Assembly: GCA_033026295.1 (NCBI GenBank)
Contig: CM065184.1
Span: 8,435,501-8,499,500, forward strand
From: Channa striata
Lineage: Eukaryota; Chordata; Actinopteri; Anabantiformes; Channidae
Direction: 5' to 3'
DNA: 64,000 nucleotides
Shown: positions 25,413 to 40,600 of the stretch, in pieces
Layout of the letters: each line of letters begins with the position of its first letter
Numbering within the stretch: the stretch's first letter is position 1
Made by a program: the position numbers and the translations under genes
The notes under the pieces: generated by a model
The model's database searches: none
Seen by the model: the letters and a program-made list of their open reading frames with translations, nothing else
Told to the model about the DNA's origin: nothing

Positions 25413-25640
25413 TCAGGCATCTTCGAAGAAAGAGTCTAATTCTTCTATCATTTCGGCCAAATTCTGAGAGGCGTTCGGTGCCGCGTCCCGCGCTGCAGCG
25501 GTTCCTTTAGCAACGGTGTTTTCCTGTGACCTCTGTGGAGTGTCAGTCTCTCGTTTGATGTCCTTGCCTCCTCCCAACACTTTCTGGCTCTCTATGAAGT
25601 ACTGGTTGGGGTGGTTGAGTGAGAAGTTGGCATCCTCGAT
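25413..25640 (-). CDS. prim2: prim2 coding exon 13 (last)
   Basis: Residues 439-513. Acceptor tttttgagcag. Begins IEDANFSLNHPNQYFIESQK, then GGGKDIKRE, matching the human SLNHPNQFF..GGKDIKKE region. The tail is variable and acidic, ending DSFFEDA. Confidence 0.96.
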   Translation of the reverse strand: MEDANFSLNHPNQYFIESQKVLGGGKDIKRETDTPQRSQENTVAKGTAAARDAAPNASQNLAEMIEELDSFFEDA

Positions 25641-28600
25641 CTGCTCAAAAACAGAGAAAAACTTTAAGAAAATGCAGGTTTCCGCAGAAGCAGCATGTTG
25701 GTAGTTTACTGACTGACTTCAGTGTTCATGTTGGTATCTGCTTCACAGGTAAAGGAGGCTTTGCTAATTTACCAACAATTGAGTCATTCATTAACAGTTA
25801 TGACGACTTTCGCAGCCACATTAGATGCTAAATCACCAGCTAACTATTCCATCAGACCCCCGTGAAAGATAAAATGCCCTTTCAGAAAATGAAATGTCAA
25901 AATCACTCACAATGAGTAAAAACCTATGAATCAATTAACATATGGTATTATTGCTCTTTCTGTGACCTTTTCCATAATTTTAAAACAATTATATAATTGT
26001 GACTGATGTTTTCAAAACCTTTTAATGAGTAATTTTAAAAAATACAATAACAGATTTGTACAGTGTGTATGTCAGTATGTATGTATCAGTACAAATCAGT
26101 CAGGAGGCATCACACTGTTGTTTTTATGCATTTAACAGTGCTGTAAGTGCTGCTTCCCAGAAAACTATTATAATATTCTAGTTCTAATTATTATTATTTT
26201 TTTATCTGTGTTTTAAAGTTATTTAAACATGTGCAAGTGGAAGTACTAAAAAAGCAAATAAATTTAGTGTTCTCATTAATAGAAAAAAATAAGGTTAATC
26301 TTTTTTTATGTCTATGTTTTTAACAGAGATATTGGATTAAACAATACTTTTTATATCCACAAAGTTTAACGTTTCGTTATGTTGATTCACATTTGACCTG
26401 TTGAATTACCATGATTATTTTTTTTTGCTTTCAGTAAAGCTGTGTCATCGAAACTAAAAACTAAATATAATACTATATCTAAAAATCTTATTAATGCTCC
26501 AGATGTTGGCTGAAGAAATTTTCCTGTATTAATGAGTTAGCTTCTACCCTCCAGAGGTTAAAACATGAGAGAATCCAGCTCATGAGTCACTCTGGGCTTA
26601 GTTCTTTCAACTTCAAATCGCAATAGATCATAACACAATCTGTAAATGGAGACAGTTGTTCCCTCAACATACCTCGATACATGTTAATGTTAAATGAATG
26701 TCTAAATACATTTATATTAAATGGCTTTTGCACATACACGTCACAGTGACAATGCTGAAAAATATATTGTGCAGTCCTGTAATAGAGGATTTACAGCAAG
26801 ACTGCAAGAATGTGTAAAAAATTACACATTCAAGTTGTTAAAAAAAATTAGCATATAAACATATTTTCGCTGAAATTCCTGCAGTGTTTAACGTTTGTCA
26901 CACACAAATGTGCGTGCGTGTACTGCTCTTCTCTGAAACTAAGACCTTGAATGTGACTGAAAGGGACGATGACTCAAGCATCCAAACTTAAACACATTCA
27001 ATTAAATACGTATCCACGGGGGACAAAACAGACGTGAACAGTAACTTATAAAAATGAAGTTGCCGGGACAGCCAGCTGGTGATGGATGAGATGACAGTCA
27101 CGGATCTCTCGTGAGCCTGCACTCGTGAGGACAAAGCCTCTGCCTGTGACCCAGCTGGCCCCAGTTACTCCACACTTCAAATTAAATCTGCACTTACATT
27201 GTGTGTCAGCTCAAAGTACTTCTGGCACGCCAGCTGATAGTGCATTCCTTTAACCAGCTCCAGGATCTGCAACAAAAGGTAGACAGAGAAACAGACCCAC
27301 CTCAGTTACCGGCACAGTACAATTACACGAGATATCGTCTACAGCCCCGTATTCAAAACACTTTCCGCTGGCGTTCTGTCAGCTACCTACAAAGACATGT
27401 CTAATAAATCATGATGACAGCAGTGAACGCATCCATCAAGAAATCTTCGCAAATCTAATAAAAACAGATCACAGGCTTATTTAGGTTAATTTTAATATTT
27501 ATGCCCTGAGTAAACTATTTGTAGAATGAGTGCTGGCAACGACTGCACTTTCGAGTCGTCCAGGAAATCTCGATTTGCTTGTTTCCTTCCTAGTTTTCTG
27601 AAGCTCTGTAAACTTGGAATGGAGCGTGTAAACAGCCAGTTCCGAAGGCAGGACTTTGACGGAGTCATACAAGGGCTCTGGTGTAGAGGTAGCATGGCTG
27701 CACACTTGAGATGAGTGACCCTGGTGAAGAAGAAAGCAAACATCCTTTACACCCACCCAGAGAGTGAGAGACTATTGGGAGGATACTGCTTGTGCTCGGG
27801 TCCCTCATTATTCCCTATATTCCTGAAGGCTGCCTCCAGCATGATACTGCCACCAGCATGCTCAGCACCGGGGCTGGTGTTAGATTAGTGATGAGCTGTG
27901 CACTGCTTCAGCCAGTTACTGCAGTTCTTGTTTTGCTTGTTTAGTGGAACACCAAGAACATTTGCAAGGAACATATGCTCACTAAAGGCTGGTAATAAAA
28001 GGAAGCTGTGCTGTGGGTTATATTACCATTAGCTGCTGATATCATACGGACATGATATTAGCACTCTCTAGTTGTGAGCTTCAGGAAAAACATGTCAAGC
28101 ATCACTTGATCATACTGGATTATTGCTGTAATAGCCATTTTTACTTCTCAGGTGTTATAAAGTTGAATCTGTGTTGTAGCAAGATTATCCTGTGCCAACG
28201 GCAGAGAAAATGAAAAACATACATGAAACGTTTTAGATTGTTATGTCTACATGAGCTGATATTCATGCATGAATTCTATTCACTTTTATTATCCTAAATT
28301 TGGATCTAGTATATATTTCTTTTATCATCACCATGAAAATCAAATAGTCTGATTGCCATGAAATATTGACACCAGTGATCCACTTAGTTTCCATCTAGCA
28401 CCATCACCAGGGTTTGAATTTATTTGGCCATTTATTAGAGTCAGATAACAACAAAACCAGATACAGCTTGGTATCTGCCATCTGCGGTTAGTGTTAAGTC
28501 TGTGCTTCTTAAAAATTGTGCATGTGCTATGCTGTCGATGAAATGTTATTAAGATTTGACTTCTTAAAGTAAATGCTCTTGGCCACGGGCAGCAACATTT

Positions 28601-31600
28601 GACACTTTCTCAATGAACTTCTTATTTGATGCCTACTTTATGAACTTACTGCCAAAAATCAATTTTTATTTTCTGGCTTTCATGAGGTTAGAAAAGAAGT
28701 GTAGACACACATCATGGCGACTAGAGGGCTGCCTGACACCCACCTGATTGATTCCACTGGGGGACACTTTGTAGAACTGAAGTTTCTGCTTCAGCAGCTC
28801 TGGGTCACTGTGACGGAATGGACATCCTAGAAACATAGAATGATGTAATATTCTAATAAAAGCTGCACATCGCTCTTTGTATACGGATATTTTAGTGATA
28901 ATAAAATATGATAAAATATCTGAATTCTGATGTGTCACCAAGTCCAAGCTAAGACGTTAAACAGCCTGATAACAAAGGTAAGGTAGTTTATCAGATGGCT
29001 AATGGGTTTTAACAGCAGAGAACTCACCATGATGATCGCCTTGGCTGGGTGGGTTTGACAAAATCACCTTCATGCAACTGTAGGGGGTGTAGTCTGTTCG
29101 CTTGCCTTCTTTCCCAAACATGTGGCGGATGCTGTAGGCATATGCTTTGTCAAACTACAGACAGAAGAAGAGAAGAAGAGAGATGAGGAGAGAGGAAGAG
29201 AAAGCATTAGTGAGGATGAGACTGGACAAGGGACAAGGTTGGGGTGAAAAGAGACATTGTCATACATCACGTCAATTTTGACGGGGTGCTTTCCTCAATG
29301 AAATATGGGGCTATTAGACAGAACCTGCTGTAGATGTGTCACCACAGTCAAGATAGCTGAATTATGGAAACTGTAATGCGGCCGTCTTTCCCTCTCATTG
29401 CCTTTGCCCCGTGTCCTGCCTGGTATTTCGATATAATACAAAAAGTTGTACTGAAAGCGAGTGAAAGAATTCAATAGGGAATTATTGTCCTGTACAATTA
29501 CGTTGTACTTGATTTGACTTTTTCCATGTTATACATCTACTCTGCTACACTACGGATAGATTTATTTGACAGCTAAGGTTACTGTTTACAAAAAACCCTG
29601 CAGACAGGGTCCCCTGTCACACTGCAGATGTGTCAGTTGTCAGCAGTTCCACTAAGGTTTCTGTCCAGATTACTTTGATAGTTTAACTTCATTCATATTC
29701 TGCAGAGCCCAAAGAGGGACCACAGGTTTTCAAGAGAAAGGTCCACAATTTCTTCCTCCCCACGTCACAGACACTGGGACAGTATTTTGGGACCCGTTGG
29801 ACGTTTTCCATTTTACTGAAGGGTCATGATCGCATTTACACGAAGAGCTGCTTTATAAATTCTTGTCTAACATTTTTCAATCAGTCGAGTAATATTTAAA
29901 TGATGATGATGATGATTAATGAATAATCCAAGAATGAACTGAATTATTAAGGTAGAAATGACAAAAAACAATGCAAATCATCAGTTGCACCCACAGGCTA
30001 CTGTAATTTGTACATTGATATAAATCATATTTTAGTCGTGTCGACTAGAAAACAAACCAAACTGGGCCTTCCTGAGTCTATTAAAATTATGACCACATTG
30101 TAGAGGAGTTTGAATTAAATAAACTATGTGAGTCCTCGATTTAATATCTTGAAAATGTTTTCTAATATCTTCCAAACAGAGAAACATCAGAGTCAAGGAC
30201 ACAAATAAACTACATCAATAAGCTTTATACTGTAAACATTATCAACATATGCCATCCAGTTTGCTCCAAACCAAAATATGCTTCAAACTTCTGGATGGGG
30301 GTCACACTACTAAATTTTCAAAGTGAACTCTGTTTAAATGTACAGTATTTCCATGCATCAATTAAAAATGAATTATAGGGTCCGTGCTTGTAAAAATCAA
30401 ACCGTAAAATACACACAGTGTGCTACGAGAATGGCAGAACACAATCACCATGACTGCACCCATCATAACACATTAATGTTGCAATAAAACCCTAGAAATT
30501 GCTAATGTGACAAACTGCAGTGGCAATTTAAAAACCCATAAATTTTCTTTAAGTACAATAAATCAAATATTAATTATGTAGAGCTTTTAAGGATTCAAGA
30601 GCCCATTTCCTGATTTAAGACCCCCCTACTCTATTAAAACGAATCTTGGAACTCCACTGGCACTAAAGTGTGTTTAATATGGATTATGTGAAATAATTAG
30701 GAAATAAAAAGATCCTATGTGGTCCAAAAGTGATACAAAGACTAAGAGATAATGTGACATTAAAGTTTCCCTTCTTCCAGGTAAGACTAAAGTTGTCTGA
30801 AGATTTAGCTAAACATTGTGATTAAAAACAAATCACCATATGAAGAGATTACAAATCTTCCGAGTCATTAACTAAGGTGAACCTAAACAGCTGCGTAGAA
30901 ACCTTAGAAAATTAATACAAGACAATAACTACACTGCAGCTCTTTCTAAATAAGTTTCAGAATTCCATCCAATCATCCGATTATTTCGGATATGCTTGAA
31001 TACAACTGACCCTCAAAATGAGGGAATTTAGAATATCAGATTGCGATTCTGCACATCGGCACAACAGATGCATTAAACAGAGCCACAGCTCTTCTAGTGC
31101 ACATCTTGGCTCATGTGACCACGTCCCTGTAACATCACCCGACACGAAAACCTGCAGCAAACAACGACCGAGAAATAGGACACAATCAAAGGGATTATGT
31201 GTGTGCGTGTAAATATGTGGAAACTTGGCATGGCTTCATAGGCACGTCAGTCCATAGTGACTGATGTGCCTGTAGCTCCAACACATCTTGAGTGTAACAT
31301 CATTAAAAATTATAATTTAAGCTCCACTACACATCTTTTCGCACCATAATAACAACAAAAGGTGGGGAACTTTAAAATACAGTGGTTGGAAGTTGCAGAA
31401 AGAACTGAGTGCTTTTTAAAAAGGTCATTTACACACAATGCACAAGTAGAACTTTAAACTAAAAGACAACCAAGACAGATTAGAGCCACGAAGTACCTAC
31501 AGAACTGTGCGAAGCTAGATGCAAAATTTAAAAGGCTCCAGTGCGACTGGAAAAATTAATTCTACAAATTAATAAATTTGCCTTTTGTTTAACTTGTTAC

Positions 31601-34600
31601 ATCATTACAAAACCTCTATTTGACTTATGTTGTTCCACCTGGAGGAAACTGTAAATAGTATTTTTGCTGATGCCTTTGAGTTTAAAAAAATAAAGTAGAA
31701 ACGTTGTCAGGTAAAATATCTTTAGTGCCATTTTTTTCAAATAGCACTAACAGTTCACAGGTAATTATAGTCATTCATTAAACAGGTAGGTTTATTAAGA
31801 CTTATCTCCAAGAGACCTGTGCAAGATACATGTGCAGTTTAAATATGAAAAGAAAATATTTGACATCCACAATGTGGGACTGGACTACTTGGAGTATAAT
31901 GCCTTTAAACCCTTTAAAAATGACATTTATAGTTTCAATAAAGATTTCTGTAGCTCATTCTTCTTTTGAGGAACACTAACTGAAACCAGTTCTTCTATGT
32001 GGTGCAGCTAATATTAAAAAATCTGGTCATTGTGCTTCTAAAAGACAAGGAAACATGTAGTGAGACAATCTTCATATGGAAAAAAAAAGATTTCCGACCT
32101 CTTCATATTAAAAAAAAAAAAAAAAAAGGCATCCGACTAGTGGTGAGTGAGGATCCATCTGCTCTGGTAAAGTGCGGTGCCTTGTACTTATTACCATAAT
32201 CAAGAGCAGACAGAACACTAGACGGACCATTTGACCTTCAGTTTCCCAGGTGTTGTACAATACATGTTTGTGTTGACATTTTAAAGTTACAGTAGGAAAA
32301 AAAAAATCAAATGGATGAAGACTTACTTATGTACATGCAACCGCTGTGCTCCTTCAACCATGACAGGTCAAAAGTTGAAAAAAGGCCCATATACCTGAAC
32401 CAATGCTTAGTTTTAAATGGACTGATACCACTATAAATAAAAAATCATATATACTGGATTAGATTTTGAAGACCTGTATTGAATGATCTGTGGTGCAAAC
32501 AGTGATGTCCACATTACCACAGATATACCTCTCTGATATCTCATGTCTTAGTGTATATTGTTCAATGAAAGCCATGTAGACAACTTGTATATTCTGTAGA
32601 ATCAGGTGCAATTATCTAGAACCCTAATTATGATATCAGACAACCAATGCCAATATTATTTGTATTTAAGGGTCAGTACTATGCACCATATGGTCTGCCA
32701 GCCATTAATAACAACAAATAAATGACCCAAAGGTATATACTGTGATTAAATTTTAAAACTTCAGAAATCGCTATGAAGAATGGGACTGCCATAAAATGTT
32801 GTTTTGTACTGTAAAGACTACTTTTCCAAAGTAGATCCAGAACTTATTTTTATACGGGGTGACAAAGAAGGAGCTAGGGGCTACTTTCAAATGTACTGAC
32901 AACACCAGTGACAAAAATAACCCCGTGTGAATTTATAACAAAACTTTGAAAGCAGTTAATATTAAGTGTCATCTAATGAGTCTTTTTCCCCAGAGGGATT
33001 CAAACCAATAATGTGAAAAATGGCATCAGTTAGTGGAAATTAATTAACCTGAAGTTAACATCTGTAAAACAAGCAGTTCAAAAGAAGTCCCACCCTAAGG
33101 CCATACGGCACACGGGAAGGTGGCACCAATACACACTCCTCCAAATGAATAGGCTAACTTCCCAGGCAAGAGAAATGGATAGATCTAGTTGATTTCATCA
33201 ATTTTGTCTCTCCCTCTAGTCTAATATTACATTGCCTCTTTCTCCAGGCCTCTCTTTCGGCATCACTGCCTCCCATCTTTTCCTCCGTGCCTGTCGCATA
33301 CTAATGAGCAGGCTTTGTGCAGCCTGCCACAAAGTGCAGTCCCTGACACAACACATACATCACTGTGAAAGCCGCGATCTGGTCAGCACCATTCTGCTGC
33401 CTCCGCCGTGGAACAAGAGCTGGGCTTTGTGCAGAGCCCATCACACTTCATTTGGGAGCGTGTACACGGGAAGTGAGCCACCTTTAGAAATGGGGCACCA
33501 AAGAGGGATGTAACATGAATCCAGCGTACTGTAGTTGCCATGAGGGTTTTACTGGGAGCCAATAACAGAGAGTAGGTGAGGAAAGACTGAACATAAGGTA
33601 TGAGGATGCTGTGTTTAAAAACAGGCTTTAGCAGGTGTCAGTGACAGGGATGTTCGGCTATTGTGTTTTTGTAAGAACACAAAGAGTAATGGGAAATTTT
33701 TGAATAGTTAAATTGAAAGTGTTTTTTTTTAAATATGAGCACCCGATTGTACTGATGGACGTAAATGTTTAACGTGAGTCTGGAACTCACAAAACACCCT
33801 AATCTTTAGATTTTTGTTCAGAACAAAAACGACAAAGACCTATAGAAACTGCAGGTAATACTTTTGGTTGAATATTCAGATCAGTTATGTAATGTTATTA
33901 TATTGGAAAAGGGACAACTCAATATTAAGAAACATAAAATGAAGTGAGACATATGTTGGCTTACATAAACAAAAGTGCAGACAAAACGTGCTGTTTTGAT
34001 ATAAATTTATGGATGTATACTCATAAATTATTGCATTTATCCTCTGTATCAATAGATCATAAAAATGTATATGTCCAGTACAAATAATGAGTGTGTCAAT
34101 AGAAAACCTCTTTGAAAACTAATAATTGTAAACATTTTAAAACAGGTTTGTATTTTTTATGCTTTAGTTTTCCAATCTGACCAACTAGCACAACAGTTTT
34201 TCTGAATGAAATTAATGTAAGACATTAAACTCCTTAAAAACTTCTTTGGTCATTCATATCTTCTGAATAAGTTCCTATTTACATCAGATACACTGAAGAT
34301 TTAGCTTTTCCATAGCTTTTCCAGGTAGAGGCCGTACTGCATGCATTTCCATGCATAGAGCATTCTCGCACACATATTGTTCGGCAGTATGAATGCCTTT
34401 CATGACATGGTGAGTGGTAGTAGTGATATTTATTAACGACATATTACAGGAGGAGACATGAAAACCTCTTGACACCATGTTAGACCTTAGTGCAGGAATT
34501 TACCAGCTGCAGAAATGCTGGGGTCTTTCTGGGTTTCCACAGCACTCACATAAGTGTACACAGTACAAATTTAGGCAACAGCTGCATCTTTCCAAATCCT

Positions 34601-37600
34601 CATTTGTGCATTTGATAGGTATTCTTTAGCTCTCCTTGTTTCTCAAAATCTGGCTATAATTGTTCATGTGTTTCTTTATTACACCCCAAACCTGTGGCAC
34701 TAGTAGAGGTTCAACGTGTTCCCAACTACACGACTGGGTACAATGTCTGGCCGATGCAACAAACGTCCGCGGACTGGAAAGAGTGTTGACCACCTGGAGT
34801 GTCATGGTAGGTATGCCAACCATGAGATCTACTACAACAAATCATTATTCAAAGACAACACAGCTCTGGGATCATGGTCCATCCACGGCTGTTCCAGACT
34901 GCTGTACTACGTCTATTCAACTCAGAACAGTTAAATAGTCAGAACTGCATTTTCAGAGGAGCACTGCGAAATGCAACACACTTATGCAAGATTATGTGTA
35001 TGGTTGATATTTGTCAGTGTCTGTCCGAGAGCTGGACAGATGGATAGGCTATTAAGCTTTTACTTTATAAGTATCCGCTACAAACCATAGAAACATAGAA
35101 ATATAAAAACAGTTAACATGGCTGATTGGACATTTCTGTAACAAACAATTACTTTTATTATTGATATTTTCTCAGTTAAATCTTTGGTATTTAAACATGA
35201 AACCAGTGGGGGGATAACTTCAAGTTGTCATTAAATCTTTTTTGTCTTTTGAGAGCAGAGCAGTAAACAGTCTTAACAATCAAACGGGGAAAGCCGCTAT
35301 TAAAATAAAATATAATGTTGTGGTATTGTTAAATGCTTTGTTCTTTTGCCATTTATATTGTAATTGGTTCGTTTGAGTTTTTATTCAGTGCAAATTCACT
35401 GAGATACTGAAGAGACTGAGTGAGTAAAGAATATGCAACCAAAGGCAACTCAATATCTATATATTTTACTCTTAAAGTTATTTTGTTTTATTTTTTTTAG
35501 GGACAGATCTAAATGATGTCAACCCAGTTTAACTGAATATTCATGTTTTATGAAGAGACTGTATATTTCAAGGGTTTGTGTTGTATATGCGCTATGCATC
35601 GTACCCACAGCATTTTTATGACAGAACATCGTTTTTGAAAATGAAAGTCTCTTATCATTAGATACACGAAATTATTGTTGTTTTCATTAGCCTAAGAATG
35701 GCAATGTATGCAAATAGGTTTCGTGAAATTCAGAGAACGTGCAATTCTCTATGTCAAGTCAAAAACAAAATGTTAAAGTTGCCAATGTTACCTTGTCTGC
35801 ATCCACTTTGCCTCTGATGAACTCGGACCGCCAGAATTGCAGCGCTTGCTCCAGAGAAAGGCCGATACCTTTGAGGAAGAGGCCGTACTGCATTCGGCCG
35901 CCGTGGCGGAGATGGTGGTTCTCTCTAAGAGTCTGGTGGAGCTGCCTCATACACAGTGGGAAAGACTTTCCTGAAAGCTGGAGGAAGACAACAATTATTA
36001 CTAACATGCAAAAATGTACTTTTACAATTTATCTGTACCTGTAAAATATGTAATACATAATGCTAGCGATATACACCCATCAGCCACAACATTAGTACTA
36101 GCATCTCCACAACAAATACCAGATCTTACCTAAATAAAATTACTAAGCAGATTATCTACATTTACTTAAGACACAAAAGTAAAAGCACTACAGTAAGAAA
36201 ACAACAGATTTCAAAGAATATTGATTATAGTATTAATGGCAAAACATGTACAGTAACTCACAAAAATCATTAATTGTTAGGAGTCCAAACTGGAAAATGT
36301 TAAGAGTGTATATACCAATCGAGTTTGGAGACAAGCATTAAAGTAAGTGGCCGAGGCCAAATGAAGTTGCTAAATGCATTTTTAATGCAAAACTTTATTT
36401 TATGGTCGTTGTGTCATGCTCTCATAGGAACAATAATCACAAACATAAGAGACTAGCACAGCGATGTTAGCGCTATCAGGAGCAACAGAGGGTAACACCT
36501 GACCTGCGACCTGAATGAAGATCCAGAGATTCTTGTAAATAGCTCACATGTGCCACTAATTCAGATCACTTTTGCACAAGGCCCAAAGTGCCACCAACTG
36601 ATTCAAACTAAAGAGGCACTGGACACACTCTGTTCATTTGTGGCTCGGGGCCAGAATTACTATCCAAACCTCATTCCTCCTCTTTACCACCACCCATTCT
36701 GGCACCTTAATCTTGGCACTTCAAGACTAGATGATCAATGTAACTTACTGAATCAATCTGTTCCAAGGAGATTTTTCCAATATTCTTCTGGATACTGTAG
36801 TCCTGTCCCACGTAGGCATGACTAAAACAAGAGAAAAGCATGACACATATCAGGACTGTAAGCAATACTGAATTTATTTGCTGATATTAATGACATTTTT
36901 CAGGCACTGAGGAATATTTTGAACTAAAGACTGAGCTAAAATAATAAAACATTTTATGCAGAAATAAAAGTCAATATAACAGCGTAAACTCCTGCCAAAC
37001 AAACCAACCTAACATCAGGTGATTTTTAAGTCTTGGTCTTGGCAGTCCATTGTGTCCTGATCATATAAAACTGTCATAGTGGACCCCAACAGGCCCCTAA
37101 TCTTAACGTGCTGCCCATTAATCGCCATCAACAATTAGGCAACATAACCTTTTCCACCCCAATATTCACACTTTTAGTTTCATCAGATAAGGTAATGGTC
37201 TTTTTAGTGTTCTGAGCCATTCTATTGTTTTTAAAAATCAAATTAGATCTTTTGACATTATGCTACTATTTAACACAAACCCCTGTTGTGTTGTTGATTC
37301 ACATTAAACTTTAAAAATTTAGCATAATCAGGGCAAAACAATAAGGCAACTACAAGAGGTTGTTCCTTTGCAACTAAAGTCAGATGCAGCTCTGCCATTT
37401 GATAAAACACAATAAAATAGGCAATTTATGTATTCTGTTAATGGGCAAAATTTTGCATATTGCAATGAACTCAAACATTAGCTTTTATTAAATTGTTGTC
37501 AAAATGTAAACCTGCAACACAACATAAACTAGACCTTTTTAAAATCTTGTGGAAAACCAGTGTCCAATAAAGGCATACAAACATACATAAAAAAATAATT

Positions 37601-40600
37601 CAATCCATATGGAATTAAACCTACTAACCTCCTGTTAATTTATAATTTAATAATAAAAATGCAGCTTTGTACAAAACCTGATATAAATCAATTAGGTAAT
37701 CTATTCCATCTACCAAGGGCCCCAACCATGGAACAAACAATATTCGCCCAGTTACAGAAAAAAAAAATACAGTCCATGAGAAATTCCTAGTTACATCAAG
37801 ACTCTCAGTAACTCAAACCATAATAGATGATGCCACACACGTAGTGAGGCACCATAAGTTCACACAACATCTGGACTTGTCAACAGGGACAGATTGGGTT
37901 GACTCAGACCAGCCACAAGCTGCCAACTCTCCTTGCTGCCAAAGATCAATTCTGCTAAATCTGTTTTTCAAAGAGTCCTGGCAAAAAAATGGCAACAACG
38001 TTATTAATCCTGTTGCTTACCTGAGGTGGTTAAGGAGTGGCTGAAGCCGTTCATCAGAATGCACTGCTGGTAGTGAGCGTGCTGTCAGCTGCAGAGGAGA
38101 TGGGCATCACATGAGTAATGGTAAATAGTGTAGGTCAAAGGCTTAGAACAACCCATCATTGCAGGTTAAGTGCAAAGAATTGTACTACACAGAACAATAA
38201 TTACACAGGGCCACGGCATTAGAAGTTAAGCAGACTGCGTGTACTTTCTTTAAATACAGTTTCATTCAGGCTCCATGTGTTTTTCATTTAAGAGAAACCC
38301 CCCTCCCCCCAAAAAAAAGAGTCGGACTTAATTCAGTTATAAACATAACTCCTATGGGCAACAATCTAAACCTTTTCCAGGTTTGTCTTACACGTACACA
38401 AAACCTATTTATTATACTGTGTGTCTATCTGTTAAAATGCACATCAAACCAATGACTGCAGTCATACGGAGAAGCAGCTTTCAATTTCATGCCTTTTAAT
38501 GACACATTTTCTGTGATGTGCCCCTTCTGTCCCCAGTGGAGGACAACAGCCATTATAGTAACACAGAAGCAGTCACAATGGCACAGTTACAAGGGAAATA
38601 GTTTTGGAGTGTTATTTCATTCCAACAGTTAGTGGTCCGGATAATTACCAGGAAATGGGAAAATGGCCGAACTGGACCGAGTTCTGCTTTTTATTTGTTT
38701 GTTTTTTCCAGTTTGGAAAAAAAGGTTCCCGCCTCCTTCATGATAGAGCATGTGTTCAAGGTTAAACAACCAAGTACATGTGTTCCACTATTCAAACGGG
38801 CTTTAGCCGGGGTAGCTTTCCCGAAGTAGTATACTGCACAGAGACTTCACCCATTTAAAGCCTGACTTAAGGTAGTGCTAAGAGGACACTTCCAACAGGG
38901 TCCACTTAGCATTTCAGCCAGTTGTTATCGCAATTGAAAAAAAAAAGTTTCAAAACTTAGAATCAAACAGAAATAGCTGAAATTCTCCGGTTAGAGGGAC
39001 GAGCCACTTAACATTCAGCACCTAATATTGCTGCCTTGCTGCCAGTGATGTCAGTCTGAGTTCACAGAAAACTCTGAAAGCCCATTTCTCGGGGGTTAAA
39101 GCCCATTTCTCAAGAGTTATGTCAGGATCAATTAATTTTAGTAATGTTTTGTTTAACAAATGACCATTTGAAATCACAGGCTAAAGCAGACTCAACCTTT
39201 GATATGTACAGACAAGTATTATTTCAAAAGGCACTCACTGGAAGTGGCTACTCAGTTAAATCCCTCGTATACAGAACACACCGAAAATGAACCTTTGTTA
39301 AAACTGTCAAAAGTGTCAGCAATAAAGCAGATTTAAACAGCTGCTTTGGGAAGGAAAGCAGTTGCTACTGTGTTTAGTTAAAAATAAAAAACTGACAACA
39401 TACATACATACATCTGTGCATGAGTATTATAACTAGCTGACAAATATACTATCCCGTAATCGCTGTTCTATAGATAAATCTGTATCTTTGTATGTCAACT
39501 GATGAGTAAAGGCACTGCAGTTTAAAAGCAAATTGGGTCGACAAATTCCGTAACAATTACATGTTTTTCCCACAAGATATGGAAAAGAGACATAAGGGAT
39601 TAACACAAAACCAAATAAAGTGAGTACACTTTATAGTCTTACACAAACTGTAGTATTCTTAAGAATAGAATATTAAATTTCATGGATTATTAAAAACAGT
39701 ACCAGAGTCCTCTTTGTTCTGGGTGTGTCTAAAGCAGCACTGGTCAACATGGTAAGAAACAGTCTAAACCAGATTCATAAAAATGGGGGTGTGCAAGAGC
39801 AATAACATGCTTTTGCATATAGCACGAAAGACAACAGGGGTTAGAAATTAGAAACAGCCATACTACCATTAACAGAAGCCACAGGAGCGGTGGTCCAAAA
39901 ATGACACCACACACACTTTGTTGTCTCCTCGCGTGCATTGTTGAAAAAAAATAAAAATAAAATGCCTCTGGCCCCTAAAACATCATGTTCCATAACCCTT
40001 GGGGCATTCAGTGCAATGCTCAAGCGTGCCAATATCGTGCCTTCACAGACCCCCTTTGCAGTCTTAAAAAAAAAAAAGAATAATCATGCCTGTAGGGACA
40101 ATAAGCACTTTTATACTAGCTGTCCCCAGTTTTCCCTCCAGACATTTTATGTCATGTGTGCATACTTGTTTCCCTCATTTGTGTCCCCAGTTTCCTTTAG
40201 CGCTTCGTTATTTAATAAAACATCTAATGCAATCTGGTTTACTGTATACACAATGCCGTCTGTAATTAATAAAGTACATGTTCAATCAGGGGTATTAGAA
40301 CTTGTAAAGATGATTGTATGTGATCATCTTTGGTACTTTCTTAAGGTCAAAGGTAATCTGCATTATATTGTAAAATAGGTCTATTACTCTTTTTTTTTAT
40401 TAATTGCATTTTCAAAAACTTAAAGACATTAAAACTGACAACCACTTGCCTCTACTAACAGGTAATTTCCATGAGTCTGCATGAGGTTTTTTTCTGTGTC
40501 CCTGATCAATGTAATTTTTAAAAAAATTACTAATACACATTAGCCAGACACATCCCTCTAGAAGGTTGCATATTTCTTCATTCTACAAAGCTTGATAAAG

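Noticed and set aside
34620..34940. Overlapping open frames of 65-92 codons in the prim2 intron
   Set aside because: No known protein family recognised; frames overlap on both strands, as in shadow frames.
36070..36110. String acccatcagccacaacatta resembling a common fish repeat start
   Set aside because: Only about 25 bp match and nothing further supports an element.
39938..40378. 146-codon plus-strand open frame
   Set aside because: Lies antisense in the prim2 intron, is low in complexity (Lys runs) and has no domain or homologue recognised.
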